Source: Bacteroidales bacterium
GTDB taxonomy: Bacteria > Bacteroidota > Bacteroidia > Bacteroidales > UBA4417
Reading direction: 5' to 3'
NCBI GenBank assembly: GCA_025350385.1
Contig: JANXXZ010000287.1
Coordinates: 1 to 5,497, forward strand
Length of the DNA: 5,497 nt
This document shows positions 5,489-5,497 of this stretch, in pieces. Position 1 is the stretch's first letter. Each line of letters begins with the position of its first letter. A program made the position numbers and the translations under genes. The notes under the pieces were generated by a model. That model was not told where the DNA came from. It ran no database searches and was given only the letters and a program-made list of their open reading frames with translations.

Positions 5489-5497
5489 CAGCTCTAC

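Larger units (their letters stand above)
5052..5497. other. 446-bp gene-free region with repeats and inverted repeats
   Basis: No convincing gene lies between the lipoprotein stop and the right edge. The longest open stretches are 27 codons (5174-5257, plus) and an edge-open frame of 35 codons (5388-5495, minus); both run through repeats and resemble nothing I know. The region instead holds three tracts with a 7-bp period (5091-5139, 5187-5267, 5454-5488), an 11-bp inverted repeat (5270-5321) and a 6-bp hairpin (5414-5436). It looks like an intergenic repeat mosaic, perhaps a decayed mobile element or a repeat-rich spacer. Confidence 0.6.

Noticed and set aside
5388..5495. Open minus-strand frame entering from the right edge (35 codons, ending TAA)
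   Set aside because: It runs through the third heptamer tract, ends in a low-complexity Ser-rich stretch and resembles no protein tail I know. A real gene end from beyond the window cannot be excluded. A 9-codon tail in another frame (5468-5497) is equally unsupported.

Overview
The window is about 41-44% GC by eye and reads as chromosomal DNA of a Bacteroidota (Bacteroidetes) bacterium. Four things point there. One protein carries BACON domains and a C-terminal type IX secretion (T9SS, Por) sorting domain, both hallmarks of the phylum. Start codons have A/T-rich leaders instead of clear Shine-Dalgarno sequences. One promoter matches the Bacteroidota TTTG / TAnnTTTG consensus. The lipoprotein and the DPP-IV-like peptidase are of types common in environmental Bacteroidota. 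The genus cannot be decided from the sequence alone.

Layout. Positions 1-144 (minus) hold the first 48 codons of an IS1595-family transposase that runs off the left edge. A 190-bp gap follows with a good minus-strand terminator hairpin. Positions 335-1735 (minus) encode a secreted surface protein: signal peptide, plastocyanin-like blue-copper domain with all four copper ligands, three 87-residue BACON repeats and a T9SS sorting tail. Positions 1935-4139 (minus) encode a complete exported S9B (dipeptidyl-peptidase IV type) serine peptidase with intact catalytic triad and Glu-Glu motif. A 282-bp divergent region holds a convincing promoter for the peptidase, with a 12-bp palindrome touching its -33 box. 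Positions 4422-5051 (plus) encode a small lipoprotein of unknown function. The last 446 bp hold no gene I can support, but contain three separate tracts with a 7-bp period and several inverted repeats.

How the genes fit together. The three full-length products are all exported: one to the cell surface through T9SS, one across the inner membrane (probably periplasmic) and one as a lipoprotein. Nothing shows that they form one pathway. The peptidase and the cupredoxin protein share a strand with a 199-bp gap, so they may be partly co-transcribed, but each has its own candidate promoter. I see no defence system, CRISPR array, RNA gene or secondary-metabolite cluster. The two points most worth following up are the cupredoxin-BACON-T9SS domain combination and the heptamer-repeat mosaic at the right end.
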